64,000 nucleotides of DNA, taken from contig JACPZX010000030.1 of assembly GCA_016195325.1 (NCBI GenBank), forward strand, positions 1-64,000. Direction: 5' to 3'. Of the stretch, positions 26,957-35,062 are shown piece after piece. Source of the DNA: Acidobacteriota bacterium (GTDB lineage: Bacteria; Acidobacteriota; Polarisedimenticolia; JACPZX01). The notes under the pieces are model-generated. The model was not told where the DNA came from and did not search any database. It worked only from the letters and a program-made list of their open reading frames with translations. The translations under genes and the position numbers were made by a program. Every line of letters starts with the position of its first letter. The first letter of the stretch is position 1.

Positions 26957-26962
26957 TACATT
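26957..26962 (+). promoter_or_regulatory. -10-like hexamer just before the sulfatase-fold gene
   Basis: TACATT ends eight bases before the ATG at 26971 with no Shine-Dalgarno sequence between, matching the leaderless pattern seen elsewhere in the window. Confidence 0.3.
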
Positions 26963-26970
26963 GTCGCGCA

Positions 26971-29460
26971 ATGATCCTCCTCGACTCGCGCCGGGGGGGG
27001 CTGTCGGCCTGTGCCCTGCTGACGCTCTCTCTTCTCGCCTGCTCCGCGCCCTCGAACCGATCCGAGAGCCCGTCGATCCGGCTCGTCGATCTCGTCGACC
27101 CTTCCGCGGTCCAGGGGAAGGCCGTGGTCCCCGCGTCGAAGATCGCGAGAACCGAGTGGCGGTTCGACGGCGACGCCCCGAAGGGGCCGGATTCCGCCGC
27201 GGCCGCCACGCGCGGGTTCAAGGCCGAGGCGGGCGTGAAGGAGTTCGCCGTCCGGGGCGGCCGCCTTGCGGGCACGACCACCACCGATTTCCCCGTCATC
27301 CACGTCGAGCGCACCTCGGGACTTCAGGATCACGATCTCCTCCACGCGGTCGAGGTCCGGCTCAAGGTCTCGCGGCCGGGGAAGCTCACCATGGCGTTCC
27401 TTCGCGACGAGAAGATCGACGTGGCGAAGGAGATCGAGAAGGAGAAAGGTCGCCGCTGGCGGATGAGCGCGAGCGTGGCGGCGGGGGACGAGGTCCGGAC
27501 GATCGTGTTGCGCAATCCGTTCTCCCCCGACTCATCGGACATCCGGCACATCCTGATCAGGCCCGTGGACGCGAGCGGCGTCGCCTTCGAGATCGAGTCG
27601 TTGCGGCTCATCTTCCGCAAGGAGTACCTCGAGGGGATTCCGTCCGGGGTGAGCTGGCAGGGGCTCTCGGAGATCTACCACGAGACGATCGTCTCGCGCC
27701 TTCCCGAGAAGGTCTCCCTCGACGTCACTCTCCCGGCGCAGCCGTGGCTCGACCTCTCGCTCGGAACCGTCGAGAGCGGGCCCGTCACCTTCCGCCTGTC
27801 ACTCGCCCCGTCGGGGTCGGCCGGGCCGGGAACGACCGTTCTCGAGCGCACCGTCTCCACGCCGTACCGCTGGGAGACCGCGCCGATCGACCTCGCGGCG
27901 CGCGCCGGCGAGAAGGTGCGCCTCACCTTCGAGCTGAGCGGGGCGGCCGACGGGGCGATCGGCTTCTGGGGATCCCCCGTCGTCAGAAGCCGGGGGGCGC
28001 GTCCGATGGTGACGGCGTCGCTGGCCGGCTCCGCTCCCCCGCGCCACGTCATCCTCGTCTGGGCCGACACGCTGCGCCGCGATCACCTCGACATGTACGG
28101 GTACGCGCGCGCGACGGCCCCTCACATCCGTCAGCTCGCCGCCGAGGGAGCGCTCTTCAAGGACTGCATCGGCCAGGCGACGTGGACGAAGGTCGCGACC
28201 CCCTCGCTCCTCACGGGGCTCTACCCCACGACCCACGGCGTCCACGATTTCTACGACCGCATCCCGGCGTCGGCGACGACGATCGCCGAGGTCTACCGCG
28301 ACGCGGGGTACGCGACGCTCTCGTTCTCGTCGATCCTCTTCACGGGGAAGTTCACGAACCTGCACCAGGGGTTCGAGGAGCTCCACGAGGACGGCTCGCT
28401 CCCCGATCGCGAGTCGAGCAAGACGTCGCGCGTCTACGTCGATCGCCTGCTGCCGTGGCTCGAGGCGCACCGCGACGTCCCGTCGTTCGTCTTCCTCCAC
28501 GTCTCGGATCCCCACGACCCGTACCGGCCGTACCCGCCGTACGACGCGACGTGGGCCGACCCGTCGAAGCGCGAGGCGCACGAGAAGGCGCAGGAGACCG
28601 CCCGCAAGTTCATCGCCGACCCCCTCATGAAGAACTTCGGCATGCCCTCGCGCACCGAGCTGGCGAAGGCCGGCCTCGACCCCGACGCGTACGTCGCAGA
28701 GGATCGCGACTGGTACGACGGATCGATCCGCGGGATGGACGCCGAGATCGGCCGCCTCATGGAGCGCCTGCGCGCGCTCGGGCTCGATCGCGACACGCTC
28801 GTCGTCTTCACGGGCGACCACGGCGAGGAGTTCCTCGAGCACGGCCGCACGTTTCACGGACAGACGACGTACGGCGAGCTGTCGAACGTCTCGCTCGCGA
28901 TGTGGGAGCCGGGCGTCATCCCCGCTGGAACCTCCATCCCGGACACCGTCGAGACGGTGGACATCATGCCGACGATCCTCGCCCTCAGCGGACTCGAGCC
29001 GCCGAAGGAGGTCCAGGGGACGAGCTTCCTTCCCCTGCTCAAGGGGACCGCGCGGAAACCGGCGGCCGCCGGCGTCGCTCTCGCGGCGGACGCAGTCGAC
29101 GGCGGCTGGTCGGATCGTCCCGCGATCACGGAGCGGGCCGCCACAACGGAGATCGGCGGCGCGCCGCCCCCGATGGACGAGTCGTCCCTCGCGATCACCC
29201 TGGCGGGCTGGAAGATGATCCACAACATCCAGCGCCCCGCCGGCAAGCCCGAGTTCGAGCTCTTCGACGAGAAGCGCGACCCGCTCAACCTCGCCGACGT
29301 CGCCGACGCGCATCCCGAGATCGTCGAGAGGCTCTCGAAGACCCTCGCCGCGTGGAAGGCGAAGGTCGAGGCCGAGAAGCTCAAGCCCGACGCCGACTCC
29401 TCGAAGGCGATGACCCCGGAGGAGATCGAGCGTCTCCGGAGCCTCGGCTACATCCAGTAG
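26971..29460 (+). CDS. Lipoprotein of the sulfatase/alkaline-phosphatase superfamily with Thr in place of the formylglycine Cys
   Basis: An 829-residue protein. The lipobox LSLLAC near residue 27 suggests a lipid-anchored protein. Residues about 30-350 are a beta-rich region of unknown role. The superfamily core starts at HVILVWADTLRRDHL (metal-ligand Asp366). The nucleophile region reads WTKVATPSLLTGLYPTTHG: aligned with the sulfatase signature CxPxR, the formylglycine cysteine is a threonine (Thr406) and the arginine is missing. The second metal site is FTGDHGEE (Asp616-His617). So metal binding looks intact but classical sulfatase activation is impossible; a phosphatase or phosphotransferase role with a Thr nucleophile is more likely. 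Confidence 0.82.
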   Translation: MILLDSRRGGLSACALLTLSLLACSAPSNRSESPSIRLVDLVDPSAVQGKAVVPASKIARTEWRFDGDAPKGPDSAAAATRGFKAEAGVKEFAVRGGRLAGTTTTDFPVIHVERTSGLQDHDLLHAVEVRLKVSRPGKLTMAFLRDEKIDVAKEIEKEKGRRWRMSASVAAGDEVRTIVLRNPFSPDSSDIRHILIRPVDASGVAFEIESLRLIFRKEYLEGIPSGVSWQGLSEIYHETIVSRLPEKVSLDVTLPAQPWLDLSLGTVESGPVTFRLSLAPSGSAGPGTTVLERTVSTPYRWETAPIDLAARAGEKVRLTFELSGAADGAIGFWGSPVVRSRGARPMVTASLAGSAPPRHVILVWADTLRRDHLDMYGYARATAPHIRQLAAEGALFKDCIGQATWTKVATPSLLTGLYPTTHGVHDFYDRIPASATTIAEVYRDAGYATLSFSSILFTGKFTNLHQGFEELHEDGSLPDRESSKTSRVYVDRLLPWLEAHRDVPSFVFLHVSDPHDPYRPYPPYDATWADPSKREAHEKAQETARKFIADPLMKNFGMPSRTELAKAGLDPDAYVAEDRDWYDGSIRGMDAEIGRLMERLRALGLDRDTLVVFTGDHGEEFLEHGRTFHGQTTYGELSNVSLAMWEPGVIPAGTSIPDTVETVDIMPTILALSGLEPPKEVQGTSFLPLLKGTARKPAAAGVALAADAVDGGWSDRPAITERAATTEIGGAPPPMDESSLAITLAGWKMIHNIQRPAGKPEFELFDEKRDPLNLADVADAHPEIVERLSKTLAAWKAKVEAEKLKPDADSSKAMTPEEIERLRSLGYIQ

Positions 29461-29476
29461 GCGCCGGACGGGCGGC

Positions 29477-29482
29477 TATACT
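29477..29482 (+). promoter_or_regulatory. -10 hexamer directly before the TMTC-like gene
   Basis: TATACT is separated from the ATG at 29488 by only five bases, and no ribosome-binding site fits. This is a strong case for leaderless transcription. Confidence 0.5.
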
Positions 29483-29487
29483 GCGCC

Positions 29488-31122
29488 ATGGTGCGCGCCG
29501 CGCTCTCCTCCCCGGCGATCCCGATCCTCCTCGTCGTCGCCGCGGCCCTCGCGGTCAGCGCGCCCGCCCTCCATCACGGTCTCGTCTTCGACGATCACCT
29601 CCTCATCGACGGCAACGCCGACCTGATCCGGGGTGACGTCCCGCTCTCGGCCGCGCTCACGCGGCGCTACTGGGGGAGCGCCCACGAGGCGGCGGCGAAC
29701 GAGCTTTACCGCCCCGCGACGATCCTCTCGCTGGCCGCGGGCGCGAGGCACGCCGTCAATTCAGCCCTCCACGCGTCGAACGCGGCGCTCGCCTTCTCAC
29801 TCTTTCGAGCGCTCGACCTGGCTCCGCCGATCTCGCTGTTCGCCGCGCTCGTCTTCGCCGTCCACCCGATCGCCACGGAGGCGGTCGTCCCGATTTCGGG
29901 GCGATCGGATCTTCTGGCGACTTTCTTCGTCCTCGCCTCGACTCTCCTCGCGGTGTCCGGGGCGCGCGCGTCAGGGTGGCGGCGCGTCGCCTTCGTGGTC
30001 GGCGCGGCGCTGATGGCGCTCCTCGGGGCGCTGTCGAAGGAGAGCGCCTTCGTGGTCCCGGTGGTCACATGCGCGGCGCTTCTCACCAGGAGGACTCCTC
30101 GCGGCGGGACGATCCTCGTCGCCCAGTGCGTCGCCCTCGCGGCGGCTCTCGCGCTGCGCGTGGGCGTCCTCGGCTACTTCTTCCAGTCCAGCGCGCCCGC
30201 GGATCCGCGCGACGCCTATCTCGCCTTCGTGAACAACCCTGTGCAGTTCGCGACCGTGGGCGTTCGCGTCATGACGGCGCTCCGCGTCATCCTCGGGGCC
30301 GCAGGGCTGCTCGTCTTCCCCTTTCATCTTTCGGCGGACTACTCCTTCGATCAGATCCCGGTCTTCTCCGGCTCCTTGACGCTCGTCGATGTCGCGGATC
30401 TCTGCCTCGCGCTCGCCTTCGCCGGAGCGATCGTCTTCTTCATGCGTCGGGCCCCGGTCGCCGCCTTCGCGCTCGCGTGGATCGCCGCGACCTACCTGCC
30501 CGCCTCGAACATCCTCTTCCCCACCGGGACGATCTTCGGCGAGCGCCTGCTGTACATGCCGCTCGTTGGGTTCGCGCTCCTCGTGGCGCTGGCGAACGGC
30601 CGTGCGCCGCGCATCCCGGGGGCAATCCTCGCCGTCGTGCTCGTGACCCTTCTCGGCGCGCGTTTCATCGCTCGCACCGCCGACTGGTCCTCCGACGACG
30701 CGCTCTTCGAGTCCGCCGCTCTCGCGTCCCCACGAAGCACCAAGGCGCACAGCAACCACGGCTACACGCTCCAGGCGCAGGGACGGATCGTGGAGGCGGC
30801 CGCCGAGTACCGCCGCGCGCTCGAGATCGCGCCGAAGCTCACCGGCGCCCGCATCAGCCTCGCCCGTTGTCTGGTGCAGCTCGATCGGCCCGGCGAGGCG
30901 CTGGCGCTTCTCGAGGAGGAGAGAAAGCTGGGCGACTTCCCGGCGCTCACCGCCGATCTCGCAGGGGCGCACTACGCCGTGGCCGTCGACTCGCTGAATC
31001 GCGGAGATCTCGACGCCGCCAGGAAGCACGCGGAGGCGGCGCGCCGGTCGGGGTACGAACTTCCGCGGGACTTCCTCGAGAGGCTCAGTCCCGCCGCACC
31101 ACCCCCCGCCGCGCCGCGGTGA
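29488..31122 (+). CDS. TMTC-like membrane glycosyltransferase with C-terminal TPRs
   Basis: A 544-residue protein with around ten membrane segments and C-terminal TPRs. The early luminal or periplasmic loop contains the acidic pair Asp35-Asp36 (VFDDHLLI) and the block FAVHPIATEAVVPISGRSDLL followed by SKESAFVVP, typical of TMTC-type O-mannosyltransferases; FPFHLSADYSFDQIPV corresponds to the DUF1736 region. TPRs run from about residue 420 (HSNHGYTLQAQGRIVEAAAEYRRAL, with further repeats). Such proteins transfer sugars from a lipid-linked donor to exported proteins. The acceptor is unknown. Its last 38 bases overlap the convergent MFS gene. Confidence 0.82.
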   Translation: MVRAALSSPAIPILLVVAAALAVSAPALHHGLVFDDHLLIDGNADLIRGDVPLSAALTRRYWGSAHEAAANELYRPATILSLAAGARHAVNSALHASNAALAFSLFRALDLAPPISLFAALVFAVHPIATEAVVPISGRSDLLATFFVLASTLLAVSGARASGWRRVAFVVGAALMALLGALSKESAFVVPVVTCAALLTRRTPRGGTILVAQCVALAAALALRVGVLGYFFQSSAPADPRDAYLAFVNNPVQFATVGVRVMTALRVILGAAGLLVFPFHLSADYSFDQIPVFSGSLTLVDVADLCLALAFAGAIVFFMRRAPVAAFALAWIAATYLPASNILFPTGTIFGERLLYMPLVGFALLVALANGRAPRIPGAILAVVLVTLLGARFIARTADWSSDDALFESAALASPRSTKAHSNHGYTLQAQGRIVEAAAEYRRALEIAPKLTGARISLARCLVQLDRPGEALALLEEERKLGDFPALTADLAGAHYAVAVDSLNRGDLDAARKHAEAARRSGYELPRDFLERLSPAAPPPAAPR

Positions 31123-32674
31123 GCGCCGCGGCGCCGAGGCCGGCGAAGAGGCCGACGAGCGCGACGCCGAGCGACTCGGACCAGGCCCCCACCCCCGACG
31201 GCCGCGCGAGCGCGGCGATCGCATCGAGGAGTGGAAACCCCGCCGCGGGGAGAGATCGGTAGGCGCGCAGCGCATCGAGAGTCCCCGCCGCGAGCGCGGC
31301 GAAAGCGAGGCCGGCGACGCCGACGGCGAGGCCCCGGGCGACGAGCGCGCCGCGCGTGACCGGCGCCTTACCTGTCGGCGGCTCGATCTCGAAGACGGGC
31401 TCGCGCGTCCCGAAGGGGACGAAGCGCTGGAGGAAGACGAACCCCGGCCCCGCCATCACGATCGACACGATGAAGAAGAGGCGCCACCCGATCGCGTCCA
31501 CGAGGAACCCGGCGATGGGCCCGGTGACGACCCGGCCGAGGGCGAAGACGCTGGACAGGAGCGCGTACTGCGTCGCCGAGAAGCGCTTCGAGGTCAGCCT
31601 CAGGAGCAGGATCCCGAAGGCCGCCGTGCCGAGCGCCTGCGCGAAGGTCTCCGTTCCGATCGCGGCGAACATCGCGATGCGGCTCTTAGGCATCCCCGCG
31701 AGGAAGAAGTACCCCAGGTTCCCGAAGGCCTGGAAGAGCCCGAACGCCCAGAGCGCCGTCCCGAGGCCGATGCGCGTGGCGAGGACGCCGCCGGCGATCG
31801 CGCCGGCCGCGTTCACGATCAGCGAGATCATCCCGGTCCAGAGGCCGATGTCGATGTCGCTGTAGCCGATCTGCACGAGGAACGGGCGGAGGAGCGCCTG
31901 CGCGAGGTTCTCCCCGAACTTGTAGAGGAAGAGGAAGGCGGCGATCTCGACGGCCCGGTGCTGGGAGAAGAGGCCGACCAGCGGCTCCCACACCGCGGCC
32001 TTCAGCGTCTTCGGGGAGGCCTCGATCGTCTCCGGCTCCGGCGAGAGGAAGACGATGACGACGGCGCCGAGGTAGAGCACCGCCTCGATCCCGAGCGTGA
32101 CCGCCCACGAGATCTCGGCCGCGATCGAGATCGCGACCGCCCCCGCGAGGTAGAAGCCGATCCGGTAAAGCGCGGTGCGGGCTCCGACCGCGACGCCGTG
32201 CTCCGATGGGTGCAGCACCTCGACGGCGTAGGCGTCGATGGCGATGTCCTGCACCGTCGAGGCGAAGGCGATCGACAGCGAGAGGACGCCGATGACGACG
32301 ACCCAGTCGATCGGCACCCCGAGGAGCTGATGGCTGTCCACCGGGTTGAGTGCGGCTCCGGCGAGCCCCATCGTCGTGACGACGAGGCCGATCTGCGCGA
32401 CCACCGCCCAGCCGCGCTTTCGCCCGAGGAACGGCGGCCGGTACCGGTCCATGAGCGGCGACCAGAGGAACTTGAAGGTCCACGGGGTCTGCGCGAGCGT
32501 CAGGAGGCCGATCGTCTTGATGTCCACGCCGACGCGCGCCATCCACGCGGGAATCGCCACCCAGATGAGGCCGAGCGGTATTCCGGAGTAGAACGACTGA
32601 AGCGCGACGCAGGCGGTTCGGCGGCTGGTGAAGACGCGGAGGAGGCTCTCGCGAGTGGAGAGAGAGGCGGCCAT
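31085..32674 (-). CDS. AmpG-like major facilitator superfamily transporter
   Basis: A 529-residue protein with 12 predicted membrane segments and a longer C-terminal extension. FYSGIPLGLIWVAIPAWM, LLTLAQTPWTFKFLWSPLMDRY, ASTVQDIAIDAYAVEVL and KFGENLAQALLRPFLV follow the AmpG pattern of muropeptide permeases, which import GlcNAc-anhydroMurNAc peptides during cell-wall recycling. Substrate is therefore probably a cell-wall fragment, though related acetyl-CoA transporters share the motifs. The gene is tail-to-tail with the TMTC-like gene and head-to-head with the TPR protein gene. Confidence 0.82.
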   Translation of the reverse strand: MAASLSTRESLLRVFTSRRTACVALQSFYSGIPLGLIWVAIPAWMARVGVDIKTIGLLTLAQTPWTFKFLWSPLMDRYRPPFLGRKRGWAVVAQIGLVVTTMGLAGAALNPVDSHQLLGVPIDWVVVIGVLSLSIAFASTVQDIAIDAYAVEVLHPSEHGVAVGARTALYRIGFYLAGAVAISIAAEISWAVTLGIEAVLYLGAVVIVFLSPEPETIEASPKTLKAAVWEPLVGLFSQHRAVEIAAFLFLYKFGENLAQALLRPFLVQIGYSDIDIGLWTGMISLIVNAAGAIAGGVLATRIGLGTALWAFGLFQAFGNLGYFFLAGMPKSRIAMFAAIGTETFAQALGTAAFGILLLRLTSKRFSATQYALLSSVFALGRVVTGPIAGFLVDAIGWRLFFIVSIVMAGPGFVFLQRFVPFGTREPVFEIEPPTGKAPVTRGALVARGLAVGVAGLAFAALAAGTLDALRAYRSLPAAGFPLLDAIAALARPSGVGAWSESLGVALVGLFAGLGAAALTAARRGVVRRD

Positions 32675-32711
32675 CGGGGGGACAGGATAGCGCCCGCGCC
32701 GCCGCCGGGGT

Positions 32712-32717
32712 TAGGAT
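32712..32717 (+). promoter_or_regulatory. -10 hexamer six bases before the TPR gene start
   Basis: TAGGAT ends six bases before the ATG at 32724 and no Shine-Dalgarno sequence separates them, again consistent with a leaderless transcript. Confidence 0.4.
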
Positions 32718-32723
32718 GGGCGG

Positions 32724-34385
32724 ATGCGCACACCTTCGATGCGGATCCACCTCACGCTGGCTCTCGCGCTCTTCCTCTCGCTCCCGCGGGCGGCCGTCGC
32801 GCGGCAGGATCACGCCTGCGCCGGGCCGGTCGGCTACGTCCCGGGAGAAGTCCTCGAGCGCCCCGTCGGGCTCCGTGAAGGGGTCGGGAAGATCCACGAT
32901 CCAGCGACGACCTCCTCCCCCGAGGCGCAGGCGCTCTACGACCAGGGGGTCGCGTACCTCCACTCGTACGTCTGGATCGAGGCGGCGCGATCGTTCCATC
33001 AGGCGCTGAAGGCCGATCCCGATCTCGCGATGGCCTGGGTCGGCCTCAGCCGCGCCTACTCGGGGCTCGACGACCCGGGGGCGGCGGAGGCGTCCCTCGC
33101 GAAGGCGAGGACGCTCGCGGGGCGCGTGAGCGCGCGCGAGCGCCGCCGGATCGAGCTGCGAGGCCGGCAGCTCGAGGCGATGGCCGAACCGATCGACCCG
33201 CAGAAGCTCCTCGACTACCGGAAGGCGATCGACGAGGCCCTGGCGGCGGACGACGGGGACGCCGAGCTCTGGCTCGTCGGCGGCAACGCGCAGGAGCCCT
33301 CCGCGGCGGGACGCGGGCAGCGCGGCGGCCTCGGTTCCACCCTCTACTACCTGCACGTCCTCGCGATGGATCCCGACAACTTCGCAGCGCACCACTATCT
33401 CGTGCACTCGTACGAGACGATGGGAAAGGTGGACGACGCGCTCAGGCACGGCGAGGCGTACGTGAAGCTCGCGCCCATGATCCCGCATGCCCATCACATG
33501 TACGGCCACGACCTGCGCCGCGTCGGGCGGATCGAGGAGGCGATCGCCAGGTTCCGCCGCGCCGACGAGCTGGAACAGGCCTACTACGCCGCGGAGAAGA
33601 TCCCCGCGGGGCTCGACTGGCACCACAAGCACAATCTCGATCTCCTCGCGACGTCGTACGAGTACATGGGGCGGATGGGAACGGCCGAGGAGCTGATGAA
33701 GCAGGCGGCCGACGGCGACTCGGTGAACGACTACCTCGAGTTCAACCGGAAGGAGTGGCCGGCCTTTCTCATGTCGCGCGGCCGGCTCGACGAGGCGCTC
33801 GCGGCCGTGAAGTCGTTGACGCACGGGAAATGGGCGGTCTCGCGGGCCGCGGGGCACGCGCTCGAGGGGGAGATCCACCTCGCGGCCGGACGGATCGAGG
33901 CCGCGCGAGGATCGCTCGACGCCGCGCAGAAGGCTCTGCTCGAGGTCCCGGAGGTCGCCCCCGGAATCACCCTCCCTCGGGGCGCCGCGCAGCCGATCGT
34001 CGAAGAGCTGAAGGCGCGCATCCTCCTCGCCACCGGCAAGGCGGACGAGGCGCGACCGATCTTCGTCGAGGTGGTGAGGCGGACGCGCGCCATCCCCGGC
34101 CCCGACGCCTGGAGCCAGGCCCTCTTCCGCCTCGAGTCGATCGCCCGCGCGGCGCGCGACGCCGGCGACTGGGAGCTCGCCGACTTCACCGCGAAGCAGA
34201 TGATGGAGCACGATCCGGCGTACGCCGGGTCGCACCTCGCCGCCGGGCTCGTCGCGGGCCACCGGGGCGACGCCGCGGCGGAAGGCCGCGAGCTCGCGGA
34301 GGCCCGCCGCCTGTGGAGCGGCGCCGACGCCGGTCTCCCGGAGCTCGCCGAGATCCGGGCGAAGATCGCCGCGGCCGCGCCGTGA
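32724..34385 (+). CDS. Exported TPR-repeat protein
   Basis: A 553-residue protein with a signal peptide (IHLTLALALFLSLPRAAVA) and tetratricopeptide repeats through most of its length, for example EAQALYDQGVAYLHSYVWIE, AWVGLSRAYSGLDDPGAAEA, HHYLVHSYETMGKVDDALRH and HMYGHDLRRVGRIEEAIARF. It would act as a periplasmic protein-interaction scaffold. I see no catalytic domain. The ATG at 32739 would also leave a signal peptide, but the -10 spacing favours 32724. Confidence 0.8.
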   Translation: MRTPSMRIHLTLALALFLSLPRAAVARQDHACAGPVGYVPGEVLERPVGLREGVGKIHDPATTSSPEAQALYDQGVAYLHSYVWIEAARSFHQALKADPDLAMAWVGLSRAYSGLDDPGAAEASLAKARTLAGRVSARERRRIELRGRQLEAMAEPIDPQKLLDYRKAIDEALAADDGDAELWLVGGNAQEPSAAGRGQRGGLGSTLYYLHVLAMDPDNFAAHHYLVHSYETMGKVDDALRHGEAYVKLAPMIPHAHHMYGHDLRRVGRIEEAIARFRRADELEQAYYAAEKIPAGLDWHHKHNLDLLATSYEYMGRMGTAEELMKQAADGDSVNDYLEFNRKEWPAFLMSRGRLDEALAAVKSLTHGKWAVSRAAGHALEGEIHLAAGRIEAARGSLDAAQKALLEVPEVAPGITLPRGAAQPIVEELKARILLATGKADEARPIFVEVVRRTRAIPGPDAWSQALFRLESIARAARDAGDWELADFTAKQMMEHDPAYAGSHLAAGLVAGHRGDAAAEGRELAEARRLWSGADAGLPELAEIRAKIAAAAP

Positions 34386-34424
34386 CGGGGCCTAAAGAAA
34401 CCGGAGCAGGCGGTTAAGAGAAGG

Positions 34425-34430
34425 TAGAAT
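34425..34430 (+). promoter_or_regulatory. -10 hexamer upstream of the small exported protein gene
   Basis: TAGAAT at this position would start a transcript near 34437, giving a leader of roughly 28 bases that carries the GGGAG ribosome-binding site before the ATG at 34465. Confidence 0.35.
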
Positions 34431-34464
34431 GCGCACCATACAACCTCAGAATGGGAGATCTGTC

Positions 34465-34977
34465 ATGAAGCGACCTGCGACGATCCTGAGTTCGTTCCTG
34501 ATGGCGGCCGCGGTGCTCGGCGCCTGCTCCGCGGCGTTCGCGGACGGTGCGATGCACGCGGCGGCTCCCCCGCTTCCGGCCTTCGAGAAGCTGAAGTCGC
34601 TCGCCGGCGAGTGGAAGAGCTCCGAGGGTGGAGTGACCGTGAGCTACCGGGTCGTCTCGGGAGGCTCCGCGGTCGTGGAAGAGATGAGCCACGGCAGCAT
34701 GGTGACGGTCTATCACCGCGACGGTGATCGCCTGATGATGACCCACTACTGCGAGTCGCAGAACCAGCCGCGGATGCGGACCGACGCGATGAAGGGGGAT
34801 CCGGAGAGCGTCAAGTTCTCGTTGATGGATGTGACCAACCTCGCGAAGCCGACCGACGGCCACATGGCGGGGCTCACGATCTCCTACATCGACAAGGACC
34901 ACTTCAACGCCGACTGGAGCTACTTGGAGGGAGGCAAGGAGACCCCGGCCTCCTTCCACTACACGCGCGTGAAGTAG
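34465..34977 (+). CDS. Small exported protein of unknown function
   Basis: A 170-residue protein with signal peptide (TILSSFLMAAAVLGACSAAFA). A Cys in LGACSA could be a lipobox. The mature part, beginning LPAFEKLKSLAGEWKSSEGG and containing VSYRVVSGGSAVVEEM, MVTVYHRDGDRLMMTHYCES and GLTISYIDKDHFNADWSYLE, looks like a lipocalin-like beta-barrel family seen as conserved hypothetical proteins. I do not know a function. Start chosen at 34465 because GGGAG precedes it; the ATG at 34429 would spoil the signal peptide. Confidence 0.75.
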   Translation: MKRPATILSSFLMAAAVLGACSAAFADGAMHAAAPPLPAFEKLKSLAGEWKSSEGGVTVSYRVVSGGSAVVEEMSHGSMVTVYHRDGDRLMMTHYCESQNQPRMRTDAMKGDPESVKFSLMDVTNLAKPTDGHMAGLTISYIDKDHFNADWSYLEGGKETPASFHYTRVK

Positions 34978-35009
34978 GCCTCGTCCGCGGTCCCGGCCCC
35001 CCGGCGTCG

Positions 35010-35015
35010 TATACT
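35010..35015 (+). promoter_or_regulatory. -10 hexamer upstream of the prolyl oligopeptidase gene
   Basis: TATACT lies about 48 bases before the GTG start at 35063, leaving a normal leader that contains GGAGG. Confidence 0.35.
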
Positions 35016-35062
35016 GGCCGCCGCCGGGGGTGGGCCCGGTCCCGCCGTGGAGGAGGACAGCC

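Noticed and set aside
25680-29636. 1318-codon open frame on the plus strand
   Set aside because: It covers the flippase-like gene and runs out of frame through the sulfatase-fold gene; the translation is low-complexity Arg-rich sequence and is a by-product of high GC.
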